The position numbers and the translations under genes were made by a program. A stretch of DNA of 64,000 bases. It comes from Phoronis australis (taxonomy: Eukaryota > Phoronida > Phoronidae). A model generated the notes under the pieces. It had not been told where the DNA came from. It searched no databases and saw only the letters and a list, made by a program, of their open reading frames with translations. The stretch is taken from positions 1,315,481 to 1,379,480 of the forward strand of contig NMRA01000016.1 of assembly GCA_002633005.1 (NCBI GenBank), given 5' to 3'. Shown piece after piece: positions 48,586 through 60,299 of the stretch (its first letter is position 1; every line of letters begins with the position of its first letter).

Positions 48586-48703
48586 TACGGTTATCTTCCT
48601 CCTTCGGTGTCGATAATCATAGCTACATGTAATGCGCAACCCAGACCTAGCTGCGGTACCGTTATCTTCCGCCTTCGGGGTCGATAATCGTGGGTACATG
48701 TAT
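48586..48703 (+). repeat. 71 bp tandem duplication in protease intron
   Basis: GGTTATCTTCCTCCTTCGG.GTCGATAATC and a following GCTACATGTA block start at 48590 and again at 48661, with a few mismatches. They sit between the exons at 48081-48220 and 49919-50069. Confidence 0.75.
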
Positions 48704-49918
48704 GCCCCTCATGCACGCAAACAGGGGTTGCTCAATAGGGAGGTCGTAGGGCACCCTCGCGGAGAGAGGTCGTTGTAAACAGATTCAATTTAGAAATGAT
48801 GTACCTTGAAATATGTTAATCTGACAGCGCAACATGACGAAGCACATCTTAAACAAGAACCATGTAAGACATGTAGCACTTAATGCGACATTTGATATCA
48901 GTAAAGTTTACATGTGGCGCTCTCCTTGATCCCATTTCCTTTTCGAAATTCGGCCCTGTCTCCTGGTGGAGAAACTGGTTGTGCACATGCCACTGTTTCT
49001 GTGGACATTATTTTGTTCATACTGTAGACCTGTTATGCAAAACAAGAGGACACGCTTTTGCAATTTACTGATTGTTGTAGGATTTTAAAATGAGTCTGTC
49101 ATGCGCCTATCTATGGAAAACCGACCAGGCGACTCAATGGGAATTTGTTCGTCTCATGCTTCAGGAATGTGTGGAAGATGTAAATAAGTACGTGACACGC
49201 GCGGGTTGAAGATAAGCCAGTCGGAATCTCGTTCTTTTAAACCGATCTACACAAACCTACACAATTTCATATGAATTCTAAATTCTACTTATTTCGGAAA
49301 AATCAGTGCAAATAGACTGATGTGGTTTTGACCAAGGGAGGGTATTATTTCACAAGGTATTAAAATGTTTTTGAAAGGAACATCCTCAGATTGATTTCTA
49401 GTCTACTAAATTTCCAAAAGATATGTAGCAATTTTATTAGATTGTTTATTTTTGGTCAGTCTGTATTTTAGCGAATAAACGCGTAGACTTGCCGAAAAGG
49501 TTACTGATAACGGCTCTGAGGAAAGACTTCCTGCTTTGCGACATATTAATGTAACTTACATATATTGAAGAAGACATTTTACTGATAGAAGGTCATCGTT
49601 TCAAACAGTTATCCGGTGTGGATAGAGATTTGAATCAGTGGGCCTCCAAAGCGTTCAATTGTTTGCGATCATTCTAACGTCAAATTATCAGTACTTCATC
49701 ATAGCGTGAGATTCTTAAGTTTTTTAAAAGTCAAAAAACTTAAAAGGACCATAAAATAAATTGTATTTCCAGTCCACCAACTATCACGTCCTCCAGAATT
49801 TAAAATTTGTGCCTCAGCCATTACATGTATTGGGGGAATGGCGTGCCAGTGAAATCTCCATAACAGCATTTAGTTAAGGGAGTGATTCCCCGAGATACAT
49901 GTTATTGACGCTACATAC

Positions 49919-50069
49919 CTTCAGTGATTCCCCAGCCGGTAACAGTTGCTAATACGTTATTGAAATCACCAGCGCTGGATGCGGGAAGGCAAACTGGCTT
50001 GACATAATTGTTGAATGTGAGCGGACTCTTAAGGAACAACAGAGCGATGTCGTTGGAAAAAGTGCGACT
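49919..50069 (-). CDS. S1A serine protease exon with the catalytic Asp
   Basis: Acceptor ATTTTCAG, then AGT CGC ACT: SRTFSNDIALLFLKSPLTFN, then NYVKPVCLPASSAGDF and NNVLATVTGWGITE before donor G|GTATGT. SNDIALL carries the catalytic Asp102, KPVCLP the Cys122-equivalent, and TGWG the conserved 139-142 turn. It is 151 bp, phase 0 in and phase 1 out. It joins HPGFS from the 52520-52634 exon without loss of frame. Confidence 0.95.
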
Positions 50070-50349
50070 CTGAAAATTAGAATAAACGATTAGTGCTCTT
50101 ATTACTAGTTCTGATTGCATTTGATAATTGAATATTTCCATTTAGAGTGACATTAGCGGTAATTTCTGAAAGCGCGTTTACGGGATTATTGTTGGGCTGG
50201 ATGAACGGCTTACGGTTACAAGCTTTGATGAGACCTATAAATCAAAAAAGTCTGTTGCGTTTTTTTTTACTAACCTCCAATTCTCGCCGTTGTCAACCTG
50301 ACATTGGCTGAAATCCACTCCGGTGACTTTACCTGTTTAAAAAGCTTAC

Positions 50350-50435
50350 AATAGTTTGTCATGCACGGTGGTTCATCTCCGCCTGCAGAGCGTTAGACTA
50401 CGACCGCCGGTGGTTGGAGGTTCGATTCCACGCTT
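50350..50435 (+). mobile_element. tRNA-derived sequence in protease intron
   Basis: GCAGAGCGTTAGACTA (about 50385) is A-box-like and GGTTCGATTCC (50419-50429) is a perfect B box, 35-40 bases apart as in tRNAs. T-arm pairing is broken and no acceptor stem forms. It is a tRNA pseudogene or SINE head, oriented opposite to the protease gene. Confidence 0.6.
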
Positions 50436-51319
50436 AGACTTACCGCAGAAAATCACTTTTCTCGCTCATAACGTTTGCTTTGTAGTCACGTTCTGTTCCC
50501 AATAATTTAAAATGAATATAGCAAGTCATATCATATAACTTAAATTGGAAATTAAACAATGCGTTGGTGTCACAGTTCAGCTCCCTACCCTCGTGACGGC
50601 CATACAACATGGGCGACTGAAATTTGCCGCCGTGACAAGTAACCTAGTGGTTCTGGTCTGAAGCAGTAACAACTTTTCAAGTCTGTCTTTCCAAACCTTC
50701 CGATCAGTTCTAATCGAAGAGGCAAGGTGAGAACTAATAGTAAAAGTGTTTCTGATAGGAGTCGCTGGTTTATTACACCTTTACTAAGTAGATTAGGTTA
50801 TCATGTCTTCAGCGCGAACTAGGCCATTTAGGAAAGCGCCGGTCACGTGGAGGTAGAGAATGCCAAAAAGGGGATGGTAGGGAGTGGGAACTGAAAAATT
50901 AAAAGTTTTAGAACGTACGTCGACGAGGCCGGAACAAATGCGGCGGACTGAAAACGAGGCCAATAACAAAGTGAACGCCTAAGAACACGTGACTTCCATC
51001 AGCCAATAAACGCCCACAGTTAACCAAACTCAGGGCACGTGATAACAATTAACCAATGAGGCTGGGAAAACGAGGAGTAGTCCTACACAAAGGAATTAAT
51101 GGACTAGACCAAATAGAGGGGAAAAAGCAGTAAGACTGGTTCATATGCTCACATAAATATATTTAACGAGTGAAATACCATTTATGATCGATCATAAAAT
51201 ATGTAACTTCAACACAAAACGTTACACCATTTTATGTTATAATCTGGTGAGTTCCAGTTTTGCAAAATTTAGGCGGGGGGAGGGGCGGTCACCAACTTAG
51301 TTTTTGAGCTATGTCTGAT

Positions 51320-51600
51320 TGGCTGCTGCCTGAAGTCGTCATTGTTTTGTTTAGATCAAAGACCAAAGGTCACATTTTCCATATAAAGAAAACGTACTAC
51401 GTCTATATCCATACCAAATAAGGAGACGTTCCCTGCAGCACGGGAGAATAATTGGCGAAGTGATGAGCAGTTGACAGACCACCTTTTGAAATTTAAATGC
51501 TTTGACATGAAAAGAAATTGAAAATCTTTACGAATAAACCGTAAAATTCCTGGTGAACAGTTTTGATTCTGTTCCTGTGGCAGAGAACCTCTTTGAATAT
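51320..51600 (-). repeat. dispersed repeat family 2, inverted copy in protease intron
   Basis: The reverse complement matches 2330-2560: CCTGGTGAACAG..TT.GATTCTGTTCC, GTCAACTGCTCATCACTTCG, CTTATTTGGTATGG and GGAAAATGTGACCTTTGGTC. Confidence 0.75.
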
Positions 51601-52519
51601 TAAAATTCAGTTTGTTCTTTACTTTCTATGTCACTTTAAATAATACACTCTGTATATCTAATGTTTGAATGCTTATAAATTACTCAATGTCACAAAACAA
51701 CGACTGCTATATGTTTTTTGCAAACTAAGTTGAAATAATTCTGTCGAAGAAACAAAAAAGTGCTTTAGACTATTTACCGTTAGTCCAAACTTGTTCCTCA
51801 CTCCAATAAGAAGTGACTTGGTCTTTCAAAGAACTGAACCTTCGTTATTGCTCGAGATATGCTCTTTGATCTAGGTCACTCGTCATGACAATCTATCTTG
51901 AAGAGCCTGGACCTACCCAATAACGAACCGTGAGGTTTTTGAAACCCTGAAATCGTCCCCCGATCTGACAAAAAAATTTGAGACCAATTTCATGACAGTA
52001 CATGGTCTAAATCAAAAGTTCGCTGATATGATAGAAAGCAGGTTCATTACAAAATGGAATCGTAGACAACTTAGGCGCTGCATTTTGAGAAAAGACGCAT
52101 TTGACTGCTCTGTCCACGCGATTGCATTTTGAGAAAACGCAACTTTTCTTTGCGCATTCAAAAAGTATCAGCCACAGTTATCGCTGTTCGTTTTAGTTTC
52201 TCGTCCACATGATTGAGTTAACCGATAATGCAATTTTCTCTTTGAGTTCTCAAAGAGCTATTCGTCCACACAAGTCACATATACGCGGATGCAACTGAGA
52301 TCTTGGTGTTTTCAAATATGTGCATTTTCACCGGTCTACAGAGAATACGGAAGTTTCAAACTATGCCAATCTGTAGAACGTTTTAAAAAACTAGGTTGCA
52401 TTATTGGTTTCCGTTTTCAAGGGATAAGTGTGTACAGAAGGCATAATTGTCTTTTCGCTGATTTAACTGTACGCATGCGCAACAATACTATTTAGGCTTC
52501 CTGTGCATATTCTACTCAC

Positions 52520-52634
52520 GCTGAAGCCGGGATGTTGTGTGTAAGATTTGACGAACACGATCTGCTCTGTCCCATCGTTAGATTTGAAGTCGTAATCTCC
52601 GGCTGCAACGAAATAGTTTTTGGCATCTCCGCCC
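52520..52634 (-). CDS. S1A serine protease exon between catalytic His and Asp
   Basis: Acceptor ATTTTCAG, then G GGC GGA GAT: GGDAKNYFVAAGDYDFKSND, then GTEQIVFVKSYTQHPGFS before donor AGC|GTGAGT. This is the segment after the TAAHC block of S1A proteases: the AGDYD strand (the usual LGEHD position) and the HP.FS strand leading to the Asp exon. It is 115 bp with phase 2 in, so the upstream exon should end two bases into a codon soon after the catalytic His. That exon was not found between 52635 and the window end; it may be in the 319-N gap, beyond it, or lost. Confidence 0.9.
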
Positions 52635-53360
52635 CTGAAAATATTCCAAACTTTGTAAACAGCTGTAAACACTCGCTCTATTTTAACGGCCGGGTTTACA
52701 GTATCATCAAATCCCCTGTAACACTGTTGAGTGCCGTCCACACAGAGACTTTCTGTACCCTAGAACAAGTTACTCTTGGAACGAGTTGTCGTTAGGTTTG
52801 AGTGCTACCTGGACGATTTAAACTAGCACAACTTTCCCCAATCAGACTTGTGACAATTTACTCCATATCATCGAAGTGAGGCAAGTTAATCTCGCGTAAC
52901 TTACACCATTTGTACAGTAATCGCTGTGTGGCCGCAAGAGTGGGGTAGGGCGGTAGTGATTATCAGCCGCGGTTACACACAGGTTTTATGTTTCGCGCCA
53001 TATCAGCCTCGTCCCCAAGACTCAAGATGGCGGTGATCGGTTTAGCCATTCGAGGTTTGGTTATGGGAAATACCTTCCGTGCAATGATTGGCCTCTACCT
53101 TGGCGTCATTAAAACGAAGGCAGATTTTAGTTAGTTTCACAGGCGTTGTTGCTGCCATTCATGAAGCAGGAGCCAGAGTGTTTTGGTTATTGTTTGAAAT
53201 AAAAAGGTTGTGGGCGGACTTATTTTCAGTTCATTTTTCATTAATAGTATCATATAGAAACTAATCTGTTTTCGAATCAAAATACATCATTTTTGCAATA
53301 ATTTAGACCTATACTCCTGCAATATACCGTTAGCTATCATTTTTGTATATAAATTTCGAA
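52635..53360. other. upstream intron or flank of protease gene
   Basis: No exon with the catalytic His was found. A CACTCACACA-type simple repeat lies just beyond, at 53452-53480. A minus-strand frame ending YCTNG|GTGTAAGTT near 52910 has a donor-like end, but no recognised domain. Confidence 0.4.
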
Positions 53361-53361
53361 G

Positions 53362-53383
53362 TTTTTTTTTCATAATTTTATTC
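53362..53383 (-). terminator. LINE 3' end: AATAAA and oligo-A
   Basis: On the minus strand AATAAAATTATG is followed by nine A (53362-53370). This fits the 3' terminus of the L1-like element whose ORF2 tail ends at 53547. Confidence 0.6.
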
Positions 53384-53546
53384 TTCAATAATATACATTG
53401 ATAATTTTTAAAGGGTGAAAGGGTGAACAAGGAAAAGGGGCAAGGACTTTCACTCACACACTCGCACACTCATTCACACACTTCATCATTTAATGATAAT
53501 ACTACTAAACAATATATGAGTTAAGTATATTACAGATATTACAGAT

Positions 53547-53871
53547 TCATTGCATGGCAGCACTGAGGCTCTCCCACATTTTAATATTAATATTGTCCGG
53601 TTCTTTTTGTTTTTGAAAATTAACTATTGAAATTTTAATATATTTTGACATGAATATTTTAAGGGCAGACCAATCTGGATGCAAGTGCTGTTGGCTACGT
53701 AAATAAATAAAATATTGGGCGATAGTGATAACATAATTAATCAACAGGGAGAATTCAGAACCTAAATGGCAAAACATGATTTCATTTTTGGTTATTCTGA
53801 CGTCTTCCTTAAGGGAAGATGTCAAAATATCCTGAACATTAATCAACAATCTTTGCACTACATCACAAAGG
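53547..53871 (-). pseudogene. L1-like ORF2 C-terminal fragment, cut by gap
   Basis: The minus-strand frame enters from the gap and ends at 53547. It contains LLINYVITIAQYFIYLRSQQ, then HLHPDWSALKIFMSKYIKI. The pattern N...I..KYFIY..R...P....F...L...I resembles the region after the RT in L1/Tx1-type ORF2 proteins, where N..L...K.FIY..K is common. It lies on the same strand as, and downstream of, the ORF1 at 54194-54802. Only about 100 codons of an expected ~1200 are present; the rest should lie in the gap or has been deleted. Confidence 0.6.
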
Positions 53872-54190
53872 NNNNNNNNNNNNNNNNNNNNNNNNNNNNN
53901 NNNNNNNNNNNNNNNNNNNNNNNNNNNNNNNNNNNNNNNNNNNNNNNNNNNNNNNNNNNNNNNNNNNNNNNNNNNNNNNNNNNNNNNNNNNNNNNNNNNN
54001 NNNNNNNNNNNNNNNNNNNNNNNNNNNNNNNNNNNNNNNNNNNNNNNNNNNNNNNNNNNNNNNNNNNNNNNNNNNNNNNNNNNNNNNNNNNNNNNNNNNN
54101 NNNNNNNNNNNNNNNNNNNNNNNNNNNNNNNNNNNNNNNNNNNNNNNNNNNNNNNNNNNNNNNNNNNNNNNNNNNNNNNNNNNNNNNNNN
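53872..54190. other. assembly gap (319 N)
   Basis: Run of undetermined bases between the ORF2 tail and ORF1 of one LINE. If the element were complete, about 3 kb or more of ORF2 would have to fit here, so the run is an estimate or placeholder, or the element is internally deleted. Confidence 0.95.
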
Positions 54191-54193
54191 TGC

Positions 54194-54802
54194 TTATATG
54201 TCGTCTAAGGAATTAATTCTCTTGATGGCGCCGCTCTTTAGCTTCACAAATATTTTGCCATTGGTGCTCCACGAACTGTCCACTTGTTCATGCTTGAAGG
54301 ATTGTTTCAACAAGGAATAGTTTGTCGCAGTAAGATCTTCCAAAATGAATGTTCCGGTGTCTTTGGTTTTCCTCTTCTTGTGTAGCACATTCGACTTGGT
54401 TTTATACGACATAAATTTGACGATGATTGGGCGCGGTTTAATCAAGGCCGATGAATGTCTGGTTGTTCTTCTACTATCCTTTTTTCCGACTCGGTGCACT
54501 TTGTCTATATCTTTGTCAATAACATCAATTTCCAAGATATTCTTGCAAAATTCCAACACCAGCTGTTCACAGTTTTCGTCATCATTCTCCTCTATCCCAT
54601 ATACCCGAACTGAAGTCGAACGCGAATACTGCTCCAGTGAATTGATCTTTTCTCTCAACATCGTATTTTCTTGTTGTAAAGCAACAATGTCTTGTTTAAA
54701 ATATTGGAGCTCCTCTTTAATTGCCTGTCGTATTGAAGTGTTGAGTTTTCTCTCTAGTTGTTCCATGCGTTCATCAAAGTTGGTAACCGTGCCCGTTGCC
54801 AT
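54194..54802 (-). CDS. L1-like retrotransposon ORF1 protein (nearly complete)
   Basis: ATG at 54802, open for about 200 codons into the gap. Residues 8-60 (RMEQLERKLNTSIRQAIKEE, then LQYFKQDIVALQQENTMLREKINSLEQ) form a long coiled coil. YSRSTSVRVYGIEENDDENC begins the RRM-like RNA-binding domain. DKDIDKVHRVGKK and then RPIIVKFMSYKTKSNVLHKK give the typical C-terminal domain of ORF1p (transposase_22-like), followed by FILEDLTATNYSLLKQ. ORF1p is a nucleic-acid chaperone coating LINE RNA. The frame has no stops or shifts over its visible length, so the copy looks fairly young. Confidence 0.88.
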   Translation of the reverse strand: MATGTVTNFDERMEQLERKLNTSIRQAIKEELQYFKQDIVALQQENTMLREKINSLEQYSRSTSVRVYGIEENDDENCEQLVLEFCKNILEIDVIDKDIDKVHRVGKKDSRRTTRHSSALIKPRPIIVKFMSYKTKSNVLHKKRKTKDTGTFILEDLTATNYSLLKQSFKHEQVDSSWSTNGKIFVKLKSGAIKRINSLDDI

Positions 54803-56370
54803 GGCTGAGTGATGACTTATTGTTAGACTATTATTTGTCCACCAGTAGCTTTCCTGAGGGTTTCTCTTTAGACTTTCATTGGTGTTATATAATCACCTGT
54901 CAGGGGATTTGAATGTGACACTTCTTGGTCAAATCAAGACTGAAAAGAGTTTGTTCTTCACCACCAAGTCCTACCTTATTTACTGAATCAATTCAGATGA
55001 TATGCACTCCAGCCTTTTCTCCACAACTTGTTCCACATTCAAGTATCAAGAAATCTTCACACACCTTCAATAAAAATTTTTTTTCAAGAAAATGGTCAGA
55101 GCTGAGAACACGTGCGTGTTGTTATCTCGATTATCTCCCCTGGCACCCCTTGGTGTAATTTATATTACCCGTGATGTTCCGGAAATTTCCGTAAAAATGT
55201 GTCAGAATTTTCTGACACATTTCATTTCCCAGCCGTAACCAAGCCTCAAATGGCTAGGCCGATCAGCGCCATCTTGAGGCTTTGGGACGAGGCTGAGGCA
55301 TTAAGTGGCATTGAACAGTTAAAATGCAGCCACAACATCTTGTAGTGAGTTTAAATAAAGCGTGTGTTTTAGATTTGGCGGCAGTTTTGAGGAATGTGTT
55401 GAAGACAATTTCAAGAAAACTAATTTGCTTGATCTTTTGAATGAGAAAAACCACGTTTTAGCCCTGACTTACTTTGACGCAAAATGGCGGCTGCAATTTG
55501 CTTTTCAACTTCTGTCGCCTAGTGTTTGAGAAACCAGTGCGATTTCAGGTGTTTGTCAAACAGATCGAAATTGCCAAGAAGACAGCTGATCAGGGGCGTA
55601 CTATGACCACATCTAGCGAGAACGAGCATTCTGATTTGTTCTAGCAATTACTGGAAAGTGGAAAGTTTGCCGGGGAGCCGGAAAACTGTCAAATTTGGGT
55701 TTTTTTGATTCTCTATTTCTGTGCAGGGATTTTCTTTCGCTGTGAATTGACCGATTAAAAATCTGTAGCTTATTAAAGTTTCAGTTATCATGAGTAGTGC
55801 TTGTGAGTTGGGAATGTTATAAAACCCTTTTTATTTTCAGACTTTTGGTAAGGACGTGAGGAAAGGACTCATCTCCACTTAGGTGTGCGTCGACAGCTAA
55901 ATCCTTGTAATAACTGTAGTGTGCTCCCTCAGATTGCACAGCGTGACAACTTACCCTAGTTACATGTACATTCCATAATTCTTCTTGGAGAAGCACTGCA
56001 CGCTCCAACGTCAACATGATTGTTGAAGGCCATGTTGAATACAAATGACCTATCTGTTGGTAATCAAGCTCGAGTTTTTTCCTCCAAAATGATAGGCTCG
56101 TCTAATCATTTGTCATCAACAATTAGGTTGACGTTGTATTGTATTAACTGCTCCTCTTGAAGAAGGTTTGTGCATTGTAATTTGTTTGTCAGCAGTGACA
56201 CAGGGAATTGGGTAATAGTGCCAACTGCAATTGTAGAAAGAGAGAAATCCGCGCAACAATACTACATAAATTCACTATGGTATAATTGCGAGCGATGCGA
56301 GGTATGAGGCTTCAATACAGTAACGACATAAGTGGCACGTGGCCGAGTGTCTTCATTCCAGTACAAGTCG
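54803..56370. other. LINE 5' region, then unassigned DNA
   Basis: About the first 100-350 bases are probably the LINE 5' UTR (the end is not located). GTGTCAGAATTTTCTGACAC at 55199-55218 is a near-perfect 20 bp palindrome. No gene is recognised up to 56370. Confidence 0.4.
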
Positions 56371-56374
56371 ATAG

Positions 56375-57330
56375 TAGACCGGGTTCCCAGAGCTTTTTGG
56401 GCATGAAAAGGTAACCAATTTTCTTTGGTACTACAGTGGTCTATGGGTACCCTCATGCTTGGAAATGGACGGCTGGCAGGTTCGCTCTGGTGGGTGTGGT
56501 CAGGGGAGCCAAGAGAATGACTCTCAAAAATTGAGCTAGATCAACTTTTCTTGTAACCACTTCAAACTGCCTTTGATACTTACTACGTAACCCACTGTAT
56601 CAAAATTGCTCGCTTCCAGACAATTTCAGTGGTGGGGAGTATCAGCAAGATGGTTATAAGCAAGGTAAAAAATGAGCTAGATCAATCCATAAGGTAACCG
56701 CATGAAACCAGTTGGAAAATATTCACCGTAAACCCAGGTATCACGAACAAACACTGCAAGACTAATCTAGTGGTGGGTTAGTCCCGCCAGACACGCCCAA
56801 ATACCCGAGTTGAGCTAGATCAATCCAAGAGGCAACCAATTGAAACCAGTTGCAAAATATTCACCGTAGCCCAAGTATCACAAATGAAACCTGCCAGACA
56901 AACCTAGCGGTGGGTTGACACCGCTGGACACGCCGAAATACCAGAGTTGAGCTAGATCAGCCCACCAGTTAACCGTTTGAAACCAGTGGCACGATGTTCA
57001 GCATCACTGTACATGGCACAAGTGTTAGATGCCAGACAATTTCAGTGGTGGGGTGCCCCTGCCAGACGATTATCAAAAAGAGTTAAAAATTGAGCTAGAT
57101 CAACCCAAGAGGTAACCGCTTAAAACCAGTTGCAAAATATTCACCGTATGCCCAGGTACAGTGTATCACGAATAAACACTGCCAGACAAATTTAGCGGTG
57201 GGTTAGCCCCGCCAGACACTCCCAAGTACCTAAGTTGAGCAAGACCAACCCACCAGGTAACCATTTGAAACCAATTGCACGATGTTCAGCATCACTGCAC
57301 GTGGCACAACGGTAAGATGTTAAGCAATTT
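56375..57330 (+). mobile_element. left inverted arm: unique end plus six ~140 bp tandem units
   Basis: It opens with TAGACCGGGTTCCCAGAGC and a unique stretch of about 155 bp (GGCATGAAAAGGTAACCAAT, GGTGTGGTCAGGGGAGCCAA). The GAGCTAGATCA motif follows at 56533, 56674, 56812, 56949 and 57092, with a variant at 57237, spaced 137-145 bp. Two unit types mix: one with GCAAAATATTCACCGTA and GGTGGGTTAG.CCCGCCAGACA, the other with CACGATGTTCAGCATCACTG and CCAGACAATTTCAGTGGTGG. The whole arm recurs inverted at 62180-62945. No coding. Confidence 0.9.
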
Positions 57331-57334
57331 CAGC

Positions 57335-58315
57335 GATGTGATGCCTCCGTCAGGCAAATTATGAAGAGTCGAAACAAAATTGATTATAAGCCCATTCACG
57401 CTGAATAAGCATCACATTGTAACAGACACTTCGATTTTTAATAAAACCAGTGAGTACGTACGACATTAGTCACCACACAAGGTGAGAGATTTTTGTCCGC
57501 AAGTTTACGTCAGGGCATGAAAACCAGAAACATTGCGCCTGAGGTTGGAGCGACCTCACAAGTCTATGCGACCACAGCGGAATACCCCCATATGATTCAC
57601 TATTAAAAACAATACCTAAAATCCGTTCGTGACGGATGGCACATTGCGTTTGCACGAATTTCGATTTTTCGTTGTCCTATTTTACCAGTCTAAACAACGT
57701 CCCTCTGTCTTCGGACGAGTCATTTGATACAACTGCTAAAACGAGGAATAATCTAAATGCAGTCTTTTGCTGTCGTCTGCGTTATGTATGCGCGCCAACT
57801 TCCTTCATTTCACACAGTGATTAATGGAAAATTTGTGAAAACTGGTCATTTTTGGACAATCTACATCTTTCTCATAAACCGAGCCCACAGAGAACTCCAG
57901 AGATGCGTCAAGACCAATGACGTCAGTAGCTATATATCAACATTTTCCCCGACAATGCTAGATGTATTTTTTTCCATGAACCGCCCAAACTACGCCAGAT
58001 GGGGAACATTGTGGGAATAACGAGTTCTGATAGTTTTTAAGTTTAGTTAGATTGACAATCATTTCATTTGTACGACACATATGCGGGCGATGGAACTGTT
58101 CGCTTTTTGTCTTCGTGGTGAATACAAAACACGTTCAAATTAATTAATCAGAGATTTTGTATGTAAGGCTCAGTAATCGTGGCGACGGCCCCGGGCATCC
58201 CCACTGGGGGAGGGGGTGTCCAAGCACTATGTATAATCTTTTTGGAAAGCGTGACTGATTTTCAGTTGAATCAAATAATGATTCTAGTTTATGTTTCACC
58301 TTTTTACTTTTATTA
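57335..58315. other. left interior of the 6.6 kb inverted-array structure
   Basis: Unassigned DNA between the left array and repeat B. Open frames (57636-57824 and 57757-58020, plus) have no motifs. Confidence 0.4.
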
Positions 58316-59289
58316 TTAATAGTTAAAGCAGGGGGTTCGGGCGGTTCGATCGAACCCCTACCCCGCTGAAAAGGTCCAGCCCCAGCATATTCGTTAAAGA
58401 TAGGATATAAATGGATAACAACAACAAAATTGTTACAGCTACTGGTGCTATTAAGTACAATGACAGCTACGTTAGTAATAAATCTGAATTTGCTTCTGAT
58501 TCAAAGCGCTTCACGGGGCATCGGGCCGTACTCGGCCAAATTCGCCCGAGTACCGTTGTTTGTTTAGATGACAGGATCGTGCATACATAAACTACGCGCG
58601 TGGTGGCTACACCAAAGAGTAACAGGGGAGTCTAAAAATGAATGTCTATACCTAAGCATAAAAGTCTAGTCCTACGACCTAAGTAACGTACATGTATATA
58701 GCAACGAGAGAGCTCCCAAAAAATTAGTGTGGCGTGAATGCCTTAAACTCGGCCAAGAAACCAAACTTCAGAAAACTGAGATTTGTTATTCTGATATTTT
58801 GGTTTAATGCAAGCATAGTACGGTTGAAGTGTTGGCGTTTTCAAATTTTGAATTGAAAGTGATCGTCAAATATGCAAATATCTTGTTCATCCAGTGTCCA
58901 CTTTGATTGTGGATTGGTGGATTGACATCCATGCGTGTACACGTGTGAGCGTTTCTGTTCTTCTAAATTCAATGAGTTCATTACAGTCAGTCCTCCGTCT
59001 TACTCAGAAACCAGACATTCAGCTACCGTGTTCTCTTGCACTGAGAATACCCCGTCGAGCATTTTCACGTTATATTGGAAAAGTAGGCCTAGACCTCAAT
59101 TTTGGTCAATGAAAATTTTCTCTAGTCATTCATTGTCAATGGTGCGCAACCCGGCAGACTTCATATGAGCTACAAACTTGATGGAAAAGATTTCCAAGGT
59201 TTCATGTCACAATGACGAAGGTTCAATACTCCGAAGGTTCGTTACCTTCTAAAATTCACTGCTTTGAATTACCACTACTACAAAACCAG

Positions 59290-59660
59290 GCACCGGTCTC
59301 TAATCTCGAAACGAACTCGAAATTATTTTTGGCAATTTCTCTGCTCCTTTTGTGCGAACTCATAAGTAGTTATCACACTGTGGTGGAATAATCATAGTTT
59401 ATGCATATGAGTTTATAGTCCAAGTTTGCACTTGAAGACCCTTACATTCGTGCTATACAAACTCGAGTAAAAACTCGAAATTTCGAGTTCAAACTCGAAC
59501 TTTTAGCTTTAATGGTAGGTTCATCAACTGCATAATAGGATTAATAAATTATCCAAGACATTATGTACTCGAACACAGAATAATAGACAATTACCTTGAA
59601 TCCGCACAAAAGTAGAGTAAAATATGCCAAACATAATTTCGAGTTCCATTTAGAGTAAAC
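59290..59660 (+). repeat. dispersed repeat family 4, copy nested in repeat B
   Basis: Matches 36245-36500 and is absent from the corresponding point of repeat A (about 24260). Many CTCGAA/TTCGAG words recur within it. Confidence 0.65.
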
Positions 59661-60184
59661 AGATTCGAGACTTGACCCAGAACTCCGACAGTTCACTACT
59701 CTTGACTGTGTGATCACCACTCATGTTCTCAAGCTGAGGTAACATCTGGGGCACGCTCAAGGCTGCGGCGACCAACGGCGGTTTCAAATTTAAGAAGACT
59801 GAATGGGACTCCCTGACTTCGTGAGGACTGGCAGGGACAGGGTGGCCTACTAACTTCATTTAGTTTCGACAAGCCTTTGTGCGTTGCGTTGCAATGCGAT
59901 CTTGACATGGATTTGATGAATGGGTCATGGTTGATAATTCATCAGTATTCCTAATTCATGTCGTTTTTAAATCCAAGTGCGCACTCATTTTAAGACATGC
60001 GGGCAATTTCTCATGCACAGTGAAATCTGACCACAGTTTCCTAAGTTGTGCTTGCCAGAAGGAGACAAAGTGTTTTAGAGCCCGGACGTTGCTTTCGGCC
60101 GGGTATAGGTGCATCTAATAACCAAAATATCGTTTATTTTTGCATGTAAAAAGTTAAAAATCACATTCGAATTTGAAAGTTTGG

Positions 60185-60262
60185 ATATTTTTGGAGCAGT
60201 GAATCTTCGGAGTAGTGAATCTTCCAAGCAGTGAACCTTCGAGTAGTGAATCATCCAAATAG
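60185..60262 (+). repeat. short tandem array within repeat B
   Basis: About four units of GTGAATCTTCGGAGTA (or variants with CCAAGCA, CGAGTA and CCAAATA), 15-18 bp apart. The same words occur at 23700 and 24275 in repeat A and at 59215. Confidence 0.75.
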
Positions 60263-60299
60263 TGGTCTGTTCCCATTTCCAGCGATATAAGCAACTTAA

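Larger units (their letters stand above)
58320..60299 (-). repeat. dispersed repeat B (2.0 kb), inverted partner of repeat A
   Basis: Collinear, in reverse orientation, with 23640-25060 (anchors listed there), ending at CCAGCGATATAAGCAACTT. It is longer than A because of an insert of about 370-400 bp at about 59290-59660. It lies wholly between the two inverted arrays at 56375 and 62945. No protein coding was recognised. Confidence 0.85.

Noticed and set aside
50276-50332. Minus-strand mini-exon reading VKSPEWISANVRLTTARIG between AG and GT, inside the protease gene
   Set aside because: It looks like protease text, but its length leaves one extra base (56 bp) and would break the phase-0 junction between the flanking exons, which join perfectly without it.
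52650-52760. Frame continuing upstream of the 52520-52634 exon (GTQQCYRGFDD...) as the missing catalytic-His exon
   Set aside because: No TAAHC motif; another frame reads WTALNSVTG, which only loosely resembles WTAAHCVTG and lacks the His. A good acceptor at 52635 separates it from the real exon.
52899-52990. Minus-strand stretch with VTAADNHYRP...YCTNG ending at a GTGTAAGT donor-like site
   Set aside because: VTAA is tempting as part of VTAAHC, but the following residues do not fit and no start or acceptor supports it.
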